From: Microglena sp. YARC
Lineage: Eukaryota > Chlorophyta > Chlorophyceae > Chlamydomonadales > Chlamydomonadaceae
DNA: 64,000 nt
NCBI GenBank assembly: GCA_022414725.1
Contig: CM039465.1
Coordinates: forward strand, 40,252,131 to 40,316,130
Reading direction: 5' to 3'
This document shows, piece by piece, positions 1-13,400 of this stretch. The position numbers and the translations under genes are program-made. A model generated the notes under the pieces. The model did no database searches and was not told the DNA's origin. It saw only the letters and a list, made by a program, of their open reading frames with translations. Position 1 is the first letter of the stretch. Every line of letters starts with the position of its first letter.

Positions 1-110
1 GCAGCGCCCACAAGGGGTTGCAAAAAACTGCGCTTAAAGCGCAGAGGGTGTAAAAAAGTCAGCGCTCAAAAGCGCAAAAGCGCGCGCTTGGGATTACCCT
101 GCTTCCAACC
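1..110. other. Short GC-rich repetitive stretch
   Basis: Recurring GCGC / AAAGCGC words and a hairpin-like GCGCTT..AAGCGC. No gene seen. Confidence 0.3.
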
Positions 111-284
111 TTATAGAGACCTGGCCATATTTATAATCGGTCCTAGTTCGAATCCTAACACACTCCCTGGTTCCCGTGGCCATCGCACGGGGGGGAATAT
201 TATATTATGCAGACAGTTAGATGCCTCATTTCCAGCGTATAGTCGTATATAACCTTGAAACAATTCGTCCAGACGCTCTGTTGA

Positions 285-432
285 CTTTACGTGGACTTGA
301 ATTGACTTACAAACAGTGGACTTAAAAATAGTGGACTTAAAAAGAGTGGACTTAAAAATAGTGGACTTACAAACAGTGGACTTAAAAAGAGTGGACTTAC
401 AAACAGTGGACTTATAAAGAGTGGGATGCAAA
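285..432. repeat. 15-bp minisatellite
   Basis: About nine tandem copies of AGTGGACTTAAAAAT, with the variants AAAAAG, ACAAAC and ATAAAG. Confidence 0.85.
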
Positions 433-554
433 ATAAGTAAAGTCAAGTCCAATGGAAATGTGACTTCCAAGCCGACTCCTGTACTACAAGCATGTATGTA
501 TGTTCCAGTCCTGGGGTAGGCCAAATAGGCTAAAGGGACTTGCTCAACCACTAC

Positions 555-665
555 TTAGATGCCACCACATGTGCCCTGTAAATGCCGCCACAGGTGCCCT
601 ATAATGCCACCACAGGTGCCCTGTAAATGCCGCCACATGTGCCCTATAATGCCGCCACATGGACC
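555..665. repeat. 27-bp minisatellite
   Basis: Roughly four copies of a unit built on ATGCCGCCACATGTGCCCT, alternating CTGTAA and CTATA endings. Confidence 0.75.
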
Positions 666-799
666 ATGGACCATGGAAATGCACCATTACATGTACCACA
701 AATATAGGATGCACCACCCCTACAACCACACTACAACCACCATACTACAACGACTACCACAACCCCACCACACAACCACCACCCCAGCCCCACCATCAC

Positions 800-1633
800 A
801 TCACCAAACTTGCCCAACCACTACTTAGATGCTGCCACATGTGCCCATGTTAATTGTTCCAAGCTTTCATATGGTAACCACACATGTTGGCTCCACCACC
901 ACTACAGCCACACCACCACCAACACACAAACACCACCCCAGCCCCACCCCACCCATGTTAATTGTTCCAAGCTTTCATACAGGGACCACAAATGTCGGCT
1001 CCGCCACCACCACCACCACCACCAACAACACACCACCACCCCAGCCCCACTCCACCATCACATCACCACCACCACCAACAACACACCACCACCCCAGCCC
1101 CACACCACCATCACATCACCACCACCACCACCAGTAACAACAACACACCACCACCCCAGCCCCACACCACCACCATGCACCGTTACATGTACTACAAATG
1201 TAGGCAGCACGACCACACCACCACCACACAACCACCACCATCACATCACCACCATGCACCGTTACCTGTGCATCAAATGTCGGCTCTTTCTTTTCAGGCA
1301 GCAGTTAGCCAGCAGCTGCACACTTTCAGGCAGCAGTTAGCCAGCAGCTGCACATTTTCAGGCAGCAGTTAGCCAGCAGCTGCACATTTGTGGTAGCGCA
1401 GTTCAATTCATCCAATGAAAATGCACAGTTACCTGCACCACAAATGTAGGCTCCACCACCACCACCGCCACCACCAACACACAACCACCACCATCACATC
1501 ACCACCATGCACGGGTACATGTACCACAGATGTAGGATGCACCACCATTACAACCACCACAACACTATCACTACACGGTCCACCACCACCACCACACAAC
1601 CACCACCATCACATCACCACCATGCACCGTTAC
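800..1633. repeat. Donor-side junction repeats of exon 1634-1716, embedded in CCA-rich DNA
   Basis: Several units carry the minus-strand exon end plus donor (ACATTTGT..ACAG|GTAACNG), at about 1180-1205, 1255-1285, 1425-1455 and 1515-1535. A 33-bp unit carrying exon coding sequence (CAGCTGCTGGCTAACTGCTG) is repeated three times at 1296-1390. CCACCA trinucleotide-rich spacers separate the units. Confidence 0.7.
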
Positions 1634-1716
1634 CTGTACAACAAATGTCGGCTCTTTGCCCAGGCAGCAGTTAGCCAGCAACTGTACGCATCCCTTGTGG
1701 TAGCGCAGTTCACTCC
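1634..1716 (-). CDS. IP3R-like gene, exon (within RIH domain)
   Basis: On the minus strand an acceptor (GTGCAG) precedes GGAGTGAAC, and a donor (GTACAG|GTAACGG) closes the exon. It is 83 nt: two bases completing a codon plus 27 codons, ending in phase 0. The translation SELRYHKGCVQLLANCCLGK, then EPTFVVQ, resembles the IP3R helix pair written in animals as '[20 protein letters not shown]'. The upstream exon at 4901-5068 ends with one base of a codon, exactly what this exon needs. Partial copies of both ends fill the neighbouring introns. Confidence 0.7.
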
Positions 1717-2524
1717 CTGCACGTTTATAAATACCCAATTAAAATAAAACTGGAAAATTAGACAAATAAATAAGTGATTTCAGTATTGTGGTAGCCCAGT
1801 TCACTCCATGCACGTTTATAAATACCCAATTATAAATAAAACTGGAAATTAGATAAATAAATAAGTGATTTCAGTATTGTGGTAGCGCAGTTCACTCCCT
1901 GCACGTTTATAAATACCCAATTAAAAACAAAACTGGAAAATTAAATAAACAAATAAGTGATTTCAGTATTGTGGTAGCGCAGTTCACTCCCTGCACGTTT
2001 ATAAATACCCAATTAAAACAAAACTGGAAAATTAAATAAATAAATGATTTCAGTATTGTGGTAGCGCAGTTCACTCCCTGCACGTTTATAAATACCCAAT
2101 TAAAAAAAATCTGGAAAATTAAACAAATAAATAAGTGATTTCAGTATTGCGGTAGCGCAGTTCACTCCCTGCAGGTCTGCAATTCAAAAAATGAAATAAA
2201 AATGCGATTTCAGGATTGTGGTAGTGCAGTTCACTCCCTGCGCATCAGTAATTCAAAACAAAAAGTGATTTCAGGATTGTGGTACGGCAATTCACTCCAT
2301 GCACGTTTATACATACATGAACAAATGGTAAGCCTTATTACGAGGGAACAGCAATATGATTTCATGTCACCCTATGTAAGAAAAAGACAACTTATAATAG
2401 ACTTTAGACTTCCAGAAGAATAAAAAAAGTGATTTCAGGATTGTGGTACCGCAATTCACTCCATGCACCGGGAGTAGAAAAAAACAATAGGCCACACCAC
2501 GCCTAAAAAACCTGGGAAGGGCTG

Positions 2525-2559
<35 letters not shown>

Positions 2560-2877
2560 TTAAATAGAAATGACCCCTTTATGAAATACTTAGATATGGA
2601 TTCTGGGGGGTTACAGTATGGCGCACATAATGGCATCCTCAGAATTCCCACATAGGGATTGTGTGATAGTCAAAACCCACCCATATTATCAACCCATACC
2701 CTCTCATGCTCTGGGCTAAGTTAGGGTTTGGGTTTGGGGGGGGGGGTCAATACTTATTGCATGAGGTCCAAAGCGGTGCCAATAAAATACCCTTACCAAG
2801 GCCTACTTATAGGTGGTCTCATAATTTCATTTGGAGGTCTGAGTAAAAAGTTAGCAAAAAAACAAAATGAGGGCTGA

Positions 2878-2908
<31 letters not shown>

Positions 2909-5900
2909 TGAGGCGATCAGAATGACCCGAAAAGTCACTTTTAATATCGCCTAGTTACATGCCATTGCAGCCCTGTTCTTAGAAAAAATCGATCGGCCTG
3001 ACTGAAAATTCTGTGTCCTTGGCACCTCCTGCATGCATGTTTATAAATACATGAATAAATGGTAAGCCTTATTACCAGGGAACAGCAATATGATTTCATG
3101 TCACCCTATGTATGATTAAGGTATATTCTATTACATTATTACAATTACCATATATTATATTCTATAATATTATTATATTATTGCTATTCTAACCATATTT
3201 TATATATTATTATTTTATATATTATATATATATACTTATAATAGACTTTAGACTTCCAGAAGAATAAAAAAAAGTGATTTCAGGATTGTGGTACAGCAGT
3301 TCACTCCCTGCACGTTTATAAATACATGAATAAATGGTAAGCCTTATTACTAGGAAACAGCAATATGACATCGTGTGATATCATGTCAATATATGTAAGG
3401 AACGGCAACTATTTTTAAACTTTAGATTTCCAGAAAGATATTCTAAAAAATATATGATTTCAGGATTGTTGTAGCAGTTCACTCCCAGGATTGTTGTAGC
3501 AGTTCACTCCCTGCACAACAGTAATTAAAAAAACATACAAAAATAAAACAAATAAAATGTGATTCCAAGATTGTGGTAGTGCAGTTCACTCCCCCTGCAC
3601 ATCAGTAACTAAAAACATTACATGAATAAAAAATACAACAAGTGATTTCAGGATTGTGGTTGTGCAGTTTACTCCCCCTGCACATCAGTAATTAAAAACA
3701 ATACAAAATATACAATAAAACAAGTGATTTTAGGATTGTGGTAGCAGTTCACTCCCTGCACATCAGTAATTCAAAAACATATAAAATGAAACAAACAAAA
3801 CATGTGATTTCAGGCTTGTGGTTGTTCAGTTCACTCCCCCTGCGCGTCAGTTATTACAATAAAAATCAAAAAAATAATGTAATTCCAGGATTGCGCCAGA
3901 GCAGTTCACTCCCTCTGCACGTTTATAACTACATAAATAAATGGTATGCCGTATAACTAGGGAACAACAAAACAATATCATATGATATCATGTCATCCTA
4001 CCAGCTACCAATCATGATCCCTACCAGAGACCCCCGACCCCCCCCCTGCCCCCCCCCCCCTCAATTGCGACGTATTGCAAAACACACAAAAACCAATTAA
4101 CAATTTTGACTGTAACTAAAGTTGTACTGTGGAGAAGATTGTTGCATTTCTGGAGGTAAGCCAAAAAATCATTGCTTCCACTTCCTAACCTGATCCCTAC
4201 CAGAGACCCCCTCCTCAATTGCAACGCATTGCAAAAACACAAAAGCTGATTAACAATTTTGACTGTAGCTAAAGTAGTACTGTGGAGAAGATTGTTGCAT
4301 TTCTGGAGGTCAGCCAAAAAATCATTGCTTCCACTACCTAACCTGATCCCTACCAGAGACCCCCGAACCGCCCAGCTCTTGGAAAGGCTGCCCCCCTAAC
4401 ACCCCGGTTGGGACCTATAAAAGCTACCAGGACTCTGTCCCTGGAGGAGGCCTAAACCCACAAAGCTACCGGGTAACCCACTTTCTGAACTGAAAATAAA
4501 ACGCTGGTCTGTCCCTGGAGGAGGCCTAAACCCACAAAGCTACCGGGTAACCCACTTTCTGAACTGAAAACAACTCTGAGATAAGGTCAAAGACGCAAAA
4601 GCATTAGTAAACAAAGCACATGGGGATGCAATGGAACCACTTAAAAAAGGTTCGAGTATTTACTTATTTGCTTAATTACATCGGTGCCTCACAGCGGTGT
4701 CACTAGTCTTTGTGAGAGATGTAATGGAACCAATTAATTTTGATAATAATTTGTTTTACACTGAATTATTTATTTATTTATTTGCAAAGTTACCTTGGTT
4801 CCTCACAGCGGTGTCATTAATCTGTGCGATGTAATGGAACCAATTAATAGTGTTAAAACGTATTTTTATTTCCATTATTTATTTACTTCTTTATAATTAC
4901 CTTGGTGCCTCACAGCGGCGTCATTCATCCCGGTGAGGTGCTCATTGGCCAACATCAGCTCTCTGCGTGCAGCAGCACCATCCGTGGTATTGAATAACTG
5001 CAGGAGCTTGTCCTCATCCTCTGCAATCAGCTGCAGGACCATGTTCTGGTTCTCCTTGATGGGCTCACCTGCATGTATGTGACAATTTGTACAGTTTGTG
5101 TAGTATGTTTAATATATATGTATGAGCACAGTTTGTATAGTATGTATAGTATATATGTATATGCACAGTTTGTACAGCTTGTATAGTATGTTTAGTGTAT
5201 CTGTATATGTACACTTTGTATAGTATATATGCAGATACACTATTCACAGCTCACCATTCACAATCACCACCGACTCCAGGAGCTCCAAGATCTTGTGAAG
5301 TACAATGCTGCCTGAGGTGCTGCCCCCCTCAACCTCACGCCTTGCAAATAAGGCGTACTATTTATTTAATTATTGATGTTATCTTTGGTGGGCTCACCGT
5401 TAACAATCACCACCGAGTGGAGGAAGTCCAGCCACGAGCGGCGCCGCCCCCCATACTGCACCACCACCACCACCAGCTGGACCACCACCGCCACCCACTC
5501 GACCACCACTACCACCACCGAATCGACCACCACCATCTCACCATTCACAATCACCACCGACCCCAGGAAGTCAAGCCCACTGCGAGCGCCGCCGCTCCCC
5601 ATACTGCCCCCCCCCCCCACCCACCCACCCACCACCCACACACACCACCACCGACTCGTCCACCACCAGCTCACCATTCACAATCACCACCTACTCCAGG
5701 AAGTCCAGCCTCTGTGAGCGGCGCCCCTCCCCGTACTGCACCACCACCACCACCACCACCGACTCGCCAACCACCGGCTCACCGTTCACAGTCACCACCG
5801 ACTCCAGGAAGTCCAGCCACTGCGAGCGCCGCCGCTCCCCATACTGCACCACGACCACCAACTTGACCACCACCGGCTCACCATTCACAACCACCACCAA

Positions 5901-7395
5901 CTCCTGGAAGTCCAGCCACTGCACCAGCACCACCACCACCATCGACTCAACCACCACCAGCTCACCATTCACAATCACCACCGACTCTAGGAAGTCCAGC
6001 CACTGTGAGTGGCGCCCCTCCCCGTACTGCACCACCACCACCACCACCACCGACTCGCCAACCACCGGCTCACCGTTCACAGTCACCACCGACTCCAGGA
6101 AGTCCAGCCACTGCACCACCACCACCACCATCGACTCAACCACCACCAGCTCACCATTCACAATCACCACCGACTCTAGGAAGTTCAGCCACTGCACCAC
6201 CACCACCACCATCGACTCAACCACCACCAGCTCACCATTCACAATCACCACCGACTCTAGGAAGTCCAGCCACTGAAAGCGGCGCCGCTCCCCGTACTGC
6301 ACCAGGAGCTCCAAGATCTTGTGAAGTACAATGCTGCCCGAGGTGCTGGCAGCGTCCTTGTTCTTCAAGAACAGGGCACTGATGGTGTCCGCTACAATTA
6401 GCTTCTGCACTCCCAGCTGGGATAGAAGCAGCGGCAGGTGCGGCAGCAGCACTGCCTGGTTGGCTGTGTTGACTATGCCCTGTGGGCCAAGTAGGGGGGA
6501 GCTGGTCGGCACTTGGCTGGTCGGTACTTGGGGTTAGGTGGGTTAGGTTTAGGTTGTTCAGCTTTTAGGTGGTTCATGGTCTAAGGGGTTTAATTTTAGG
6601 CGTTTTAAGGGTTAGGTGTTTTATGCGGTTAAGGTATTTTCTGGTTTAGCTGGTATTAAGGGAACCCTGTCTTACGGCGGTGGGGAACGGGCTGTTACTT
6701 AACCTGGACAGTGCTACCATGGCGGCTGACAGCGACCGCGAACACTAAAGTACACCCGTAGCAATTCAAACCCCGCACCTTCTTGTTTAAACGAGCTCTA
6801 CCATTGAACCATTCGTCAAAACAGGACCATTGACGAACAAATTACATATATGAAACAAATTCAACACCAAACAATCACATACCACACACACACACTGGAT
6901 ATACCTGTGGGCCAAGCTCTCCCACTTCCATAAAGTGGCGGAGGAATATAATATATATATTAAGGACCCCCCCCCCCCCCCCCCCCTCCCCCCCACACAC
7001 ACAGAAAAGGGTCCTTAAAAACTGACACAACGTATTTACCTGTGGGCCAAGCTCTCCCACCACCATAAAGTGGCGGAGGAATTCGTATGCTTGGCTGAAA
7101 ACTTCGCGTCGGTGGGGATCCTGCGCCTCAGGCATCTGTCCCTTAGCTGCTGGCTTCCTGCATCGCATTTAGGATAATGTTCAGAGAGGAGGGGGTGGGG
7201 GTGGGAGTGGGGTGGGTAGGAGTTTAGCGCCAATAATAGCGATTCCGCAATTAGCACCAATTATAGCTACATCGGGCATCTGGCCTTTTGCTGTGGGTAT
7301 TTGTGCGCCACAAGGCATTGAAGTGCCACGAGGTGTGCGGGCAGCTCATGCTATGCAGATAATTGTACTTTACATTTCTTGCAACATATATTACT

Positions 7396-7431
<36 letters not shown>

Positions 7432-10400
7432 CCAACACCCATGCAATCCTCATCCACGCAACAACACAACACAACCTGCGTAATAAGAGTTGCAGGTACT
7501 TGAGCGCCACAAGGTGTGCGGGCATTTTAGTGCCACAAGGTGTGCGGGCAGCTCATGCTAGGCAGATATCTTACCTTTACGTTTTTTGTGACATATATTT
7601 ATTCTACCATCCCCCCCCACACACACACACCCCACACACACACACACATGCCATCCTCATCCACACAACAACACAACACTACCATCCGCCCTTCCCCCTA
7701 CACCCATGCCATCCTCATCCACACAACAACACAACACTACCCTCCCTACTACACCCATGCCATCCTCATCCACACAACACAACACTACCTGCGTAAGATG
7801 AGCTGCAGGTACTTGAGCGCCACAAGATGTGCGCGTAGGTCACTCATCACGAACTGCATGTTGGAGGCAGAGACCTTGGTGATCCTGATTTCCTCGTTAC
7901 TGCCGCCTTGATGGATGGTGACGTTGGTGTCAGGCTTGAGGAAGGAGCTCAGCTCAGCGAACGACTGAGCAGCGCATTTGCAGTTTGACTGCAGCTCATC
8001 AGCGTTGGGAGACCCGACGTATTGGTAGTGCTGTAGCAGTGACTGGATCAGCTTCTCGGTCCTGGATTGTTCAAAATTGATCAGTTATTGGTAGTGCGGC
8101 AGCTGTGACTGGATCAGCTTCTCGGTCATGGATTGTTCAAATTTGATCAGTTATTGGTAGTGCGGCAGCTGTGACTGGATCAGCTTCTCGGTCCTGGATT
8201 GTTCAAAATTGATCAGTTATTGGTAGTGCGGCAGCTGTGTCTGGATCAGCTTCTCGGTCCTGGATTGTTCAAAACTGATCAGTTATTGGTAGTGCGGCAG
8301 CTGTGACTGGATCAGCTTCTCGGTCCTGGATTGTTCAAAATTGATCAGTTATTGGTAGTGCGGTAGCTGTGACTGGATCAGCTTCTCGGTCCTGGATTGT
8401 TCAAAATTAATGAATTACTGGTAGTGCTGTAGCAGTGACTGGAGCAACTTCTCGGTCCTGGATTGTTAAATATGCAATATGGCATACAGTAATCATTCAT
8501 GAAATCATGAGTGTTGGGGCAACCTTTACAATAAACCATGCTGGGGCATTGCAGTTTGAATTCGACTCTTCAACCCTGGTAGCTATGCACATTCAATTGC
8601 ATTTGCATTGAAAAGAGTGAGAAGGGAGCGGGAGACAACCCGCTCCCTGCCCACTCTTTTCAATACACATGCAATGCACATACATACACCTCTCACTCCC
8701 CCAATGTGATGCACATACCACAGCAAATTTACTACAGCACCCTTTCTGCACCCCTACGGCACACTTTCTGCATCCCTACAGCACCCTTTCTGCACCCCTC
8801 CGGCACCTTTCATGCCCCCCTACGGCAGCCTTATACACCCAGAATATACCGTTATGAGCAAAATACAAGGGTGACAACGACCCCCCAAATTTGCACATAC
8901 CTTCGATGTACCAAGATGAGCACAGTGTCCTCAATCACAAAAGTGTTCCTCAAACTGATCACCAGCTTCTTCCGCTGGGACAGCAGGCGGTCAATCATCT
9001 CGAACAGTTTAGCAATCAGTCCTGGGTTCTCATACCTGCACATGACACATGAATATATTTTTCTATTTTTGAAATCCTGGGACAGGTGGTGGTCAATCAT
9101 GTCGAACTGTTTAGCAATCAGTCCTGGATTCTCACATCTGCACAAGCACATGAAGATAGTAAGTTTAATCATTCGGCCTTCCTGGGATAGGAGGCGGCCA
9201 ATCATTAAAACAGTTTAGCAATCAGTCCTGGACTCTTATATTTGCACAAGACACATGAAGATGTTTTTTCTATTTTTGAAATACCGGAATTGGAGGTGTT
9301 CAATCATCTCAAACAGTTCAGCAATCAGTCCTGGACTCTTTTATTTGCAAAAGACACATGCAGATGTTTTTTTATGTTTTTCAAATCTCAGTACAGGAGG
9401 TGGTCGATCATGTCAAGCAGTTTAGCAATCAGTGCTGGATTCTCATACCTGCATACAACGCATGGTGATGTTTTTTATATTTTTGCAATCCTGGGATAGG
9501 AGGTGGTCAATCATCTCAAGCAGTTTAGCAATCAGTCCTGGACTCTTTTATTTGCACAAGACACATGAAGATGTTTTTTCTATTTTTGAAATACCGGAAT
9601 TGGAGGTGTTCAATCATCTCAAACAGTTTAGCAATCAGTCCTGGACTCTTTTATTTGCACAAGACACATGAAGATGTTTTTAAATGTTTTTCAAATCCCA
9701 GTACAGGAGGTGGTCGATCATGTCAAGCAGTTTAGCAATCAGTGCTGGATTCTCATATCTGCATACGACGCATGGTGATGTTTTTTCTATTTTTGCAATC
9801 CCGGGATAGGAGGTGGTCAATCATGTCAAGCAGTTTAGCAATCAGTGCTGGATTCTCATATCTGCGTACGACGCATGGAGATATTTTTTAATGTTTTTGA
9901 AATCCTGGGACAGGAGGTGGTCAATCATGTCAAACAGTTTAGCAATCAGTCCTGAGTTCCTATACCTGAAAAAACACATGACGATGTTTTTTTATATTTT
10001 TGAAATCCTGGGATAGGAGGCGTTTAATCATATCTAACAGTTTGGCAATCAGTCCTGGATTCTCATATCTGCACGAGACACAACATGAAGACAGTTTTAC
10101 AATTTTGTGGCTACCCCTTGACTGTAACAAACAAGAAAGAATAACTCACTCTCCCACATCCTCGTTTGAAGCATAGTAACGAGACAAGTCAAGCCATTGA
10201 GACAAGAAGGATCGGCTCATCACGGAGGAGTCAAAGCCACTACCAGCAGGATCGAAGCTAAAGAGGCTGTTTTTTAGCTCGCTACTGTTCCCCTCTCTCA
10301 TCGCTCTGATTGCGGCCATTGCAACATCACGTGTTGTCTGCAGGTCGGGCGCAACCAAGTCCGGTACCACCTTGCTGCTGCCTCCCCATGCGGCAGGCAA

Positions 10401-13400
10401 ACCAGGGACCGAGCGCCGACCCGGCGAGCCTGGCTCCACCTTTGTGCCAACTCCCCATGTGACCGGCGAACCAGTGATCCAGTGCCCACCTGCAGGGTGC
10501 ATGCAAAACGAAAATTATGAATGAAAAATGATACGCCTTGGCACGGGGCACGAGGTTGAGGGAACCTCTTTTTTCTTTTGCAGACAGCTTCTGCACCTGA
10601 GCTCAGACTATCAAGGTGCAGGCTGGCGCAGGTACCTGAGATCAGACTATCAGGGTGCACCTGAGATCAGACTATCAGGGTGCGCCTGAGATCAGACTAT
10701 CAGGGTGCAGGCTGGCGCAGGTAAACATTTTTTGTTTTTAAGTTGTGAAAGGAGTTTCACCCCATGAGGTGGGTTTCCTGACACAAACCGGCGACACCGA
10801 GGAGTCATTTTGAATGGCGTTGCCACTCCTTCAAAATAGTAAGCGCACTTAGGGAATGTGGGAGATACCGACCCTCGACCAAACAAACATTCATTACTAC
10901 CCCTGTTGACCACAGCAGACAAGCTCCCTGCCATGGTTAATACATGAGGTAAAAGCAGCTCAGGGACCTGTATAGCCGCATGCATAGAGTAAAGGCAGGC
11001 AGAGAGGAGGAATATAAAGCTAGTCGTTAGACTTCTATTTATCGCAGGAGATTACTTTGATTTCAAAGGTTGCTATCGTCTCATCAGGCGTCCTATTGTG
11101 TAGAATTTGATGACGGTCCAGACTACGCTGGTTTCTAATCCGTTTTGCTCCCTGGGCTTCCGTGGGTCTGATGGACTTCAGGACGAGCGAAAAGATCTTT
11201 ACATCTTCTTGCAAGGCTGTGTGAACTCCCTTCAAGGGAAGCAACCAGGGCTTTTTTTTCAAATCTTAAAGTGGTTTTTTTCTAGCTTGATGGTTATAGG
11301 CCTCCTCCAGGGACGGCGTTATAGTGCTTTTCATAGCCTTTTACAGCTTTTGATAGCTTTCATAGCTTTTAATAGCTTTTGGGGCCATAAAGGGCAAAAC
11401 AAAAACAGTGCACTCCCTCTGCCAGCAACGCTCGATCTGCTACCCCCCCCCCCCCCCCCCCTGCCCCCCCACTACCACCACCACCACCACCCAGCACCGC
11501 CACCCAGGCAGTCTTCCCCCCCATCTGTAGCACTCTCACCACCACTCCACCTACGCAGTCTCCCCCTACCTTGAGCAGAATTGTGTTTGCTCTCCCGGCC
11601 AGCAAGGCTAGGTACACTCCCTCAGCCAGCAACGCTCGGTCTGCTACCCCTCCACCCATGCAGTCTCCCCCCCTACCTAGAGCACCGTCACCACCACCTC
11701 ACCCACCACCACCCAACCATGCAGTCTTTCCCTCTCTTGCTCTCCCGGCCAGCAAGGCTGAGTGCACTCCCTTGACCAGCAACGCTTGGTCTGCTACCCC
11801 CCCCCCCCCCCCCACACCGCCACCCCACCCAGGCAGTCTTCCCCCCTATCTGTAGCACTCTCACCACCACCCCACCCACGCAGTCTCCCCCCTACTTGAG
11901 CACAACTGTCTTTGCTCCCCCGGCCGGCAAGGCTGAGTGGCACTCCCTCGGCCAGCAACGCTCGGTCTGCTCCCCCCCCCCCTCCACTACCAAAACCCCA
12001 TGCACCCACCACCACCCTACCCATGCAGTCTTTCCCCCTACCTGGAGCACCGTCACCACCACCCCACCCACCACCCCACCCACCCAACACCCAACCCATG
12101 AAGTCTTCCCCCTACCTTTAGCATAAGTGTATTTGCTCTCCCGGCCAGCAAGGCTGGGTGCACTCCCACGACCAGCAACGCTTGGTCTGCTACCCCACCA
12201 CCAACAACCCACCCCACCCACCACCACCCCACCCTCGCAGTCTCCCCCCTACCTTGAGCATAATTGTGTTTGCTCTCCAGCCAGCAAGGCTAAGTGCACT
12301 CCCTCGGGAAGCAACGCTTAGTCTGCTATCCCCCACCCATGCAGTCTTCCCTCCTACCTAGAGAACCGTCACCACCACCCCACCCACCACCCAACCCATG
12401 AACTCTTTCCCCCTACCTTGAGCAGAGGTGTGTTTGCTCTCCCGGCCAGCTAGGCTGAGTGCACTCCCTCTGCCAGCAACGCTCGACCTGCTACCCCCCC
12501 CCCCCCCCCCCCTACCCCCCCCTACCACCACCACCACCACCCAGCCACCGCCACCCCACCCAGGCAGTCTTCCCCCCTATCTGTAGCACTCTCACCACCA
12601 CCCCACCCACGCAGTCTCCCCCCTACCTTGAGCACAACTGTCTTTGCTCCCCCGGCCAGCAAGGCTGAGTGCACTCCCTCTGCTGCCCCGTGCAGCTGGG
12701 CTTTGTTTGCTTTCCCGACCTGCAACGCTCGAGTTCCTTGGTTCACTCATCTCGTAGGCATGCCCTCTTTGAAACGCCGCAAAGACAGAAGTGCAACGAT
12801 CCTGCGTGTGTTAACACACATTGCTAATTTGAGGGGGTCCTCGGCAGCCTTGTATTGGGGTTGATAAGGTGCATTATGGGTGAACGGGGTGCCAAAAGGC
12901 TGCCGAAGACCCCCAGACATTTGCAGTGTACAGTAAAACGCTAAGATGAAGGCAACCACCTCGATGATGATCGCCAACATTGCCAAAAAGTGAGTCCCAC
13001 GGCATGACTAGGTAACTTTCACCTGGGCCTGAGCTAGCTACCTGGGCTGGGCCTGTGCGACCCAGGTGGGACCCAGGGCACAAATCACTGACCTGAGGGT
13101 CGCGCTCGTGGCTAACCAAGGGCCCATTTCGCCCGAATATCGCACACCTGAGGGTCGCACGGGGCGGCGACCGCGCGCCACAATGTGCAACCGGTCGCAC
13201 AGATAAAAAACAATGTCCCATGCACATAACGTAACAAGCTCAGGCTTGGTTGGTACCACTGCTAGCTCGAGGGGTCATTAACACCCTTTTATTGGGGTCG
13301 AAAGGGTGCATTATGGGTTCCAAAGGGGTGCGAAATAAAGTGTCAAAATGGTGTAGAAAAGGGTGCATTATGGGTTGCAAAGGGGTGCAAAAGGGGGGTC

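Noticed and set aside
10298..10660. Overlapping minus-strand frames upstream of exon 10150-10337
   Set aside because: They run through the acceptor into the intron and a 26-bp minisatellite. Only the part from 10337 down fits the exon chain.
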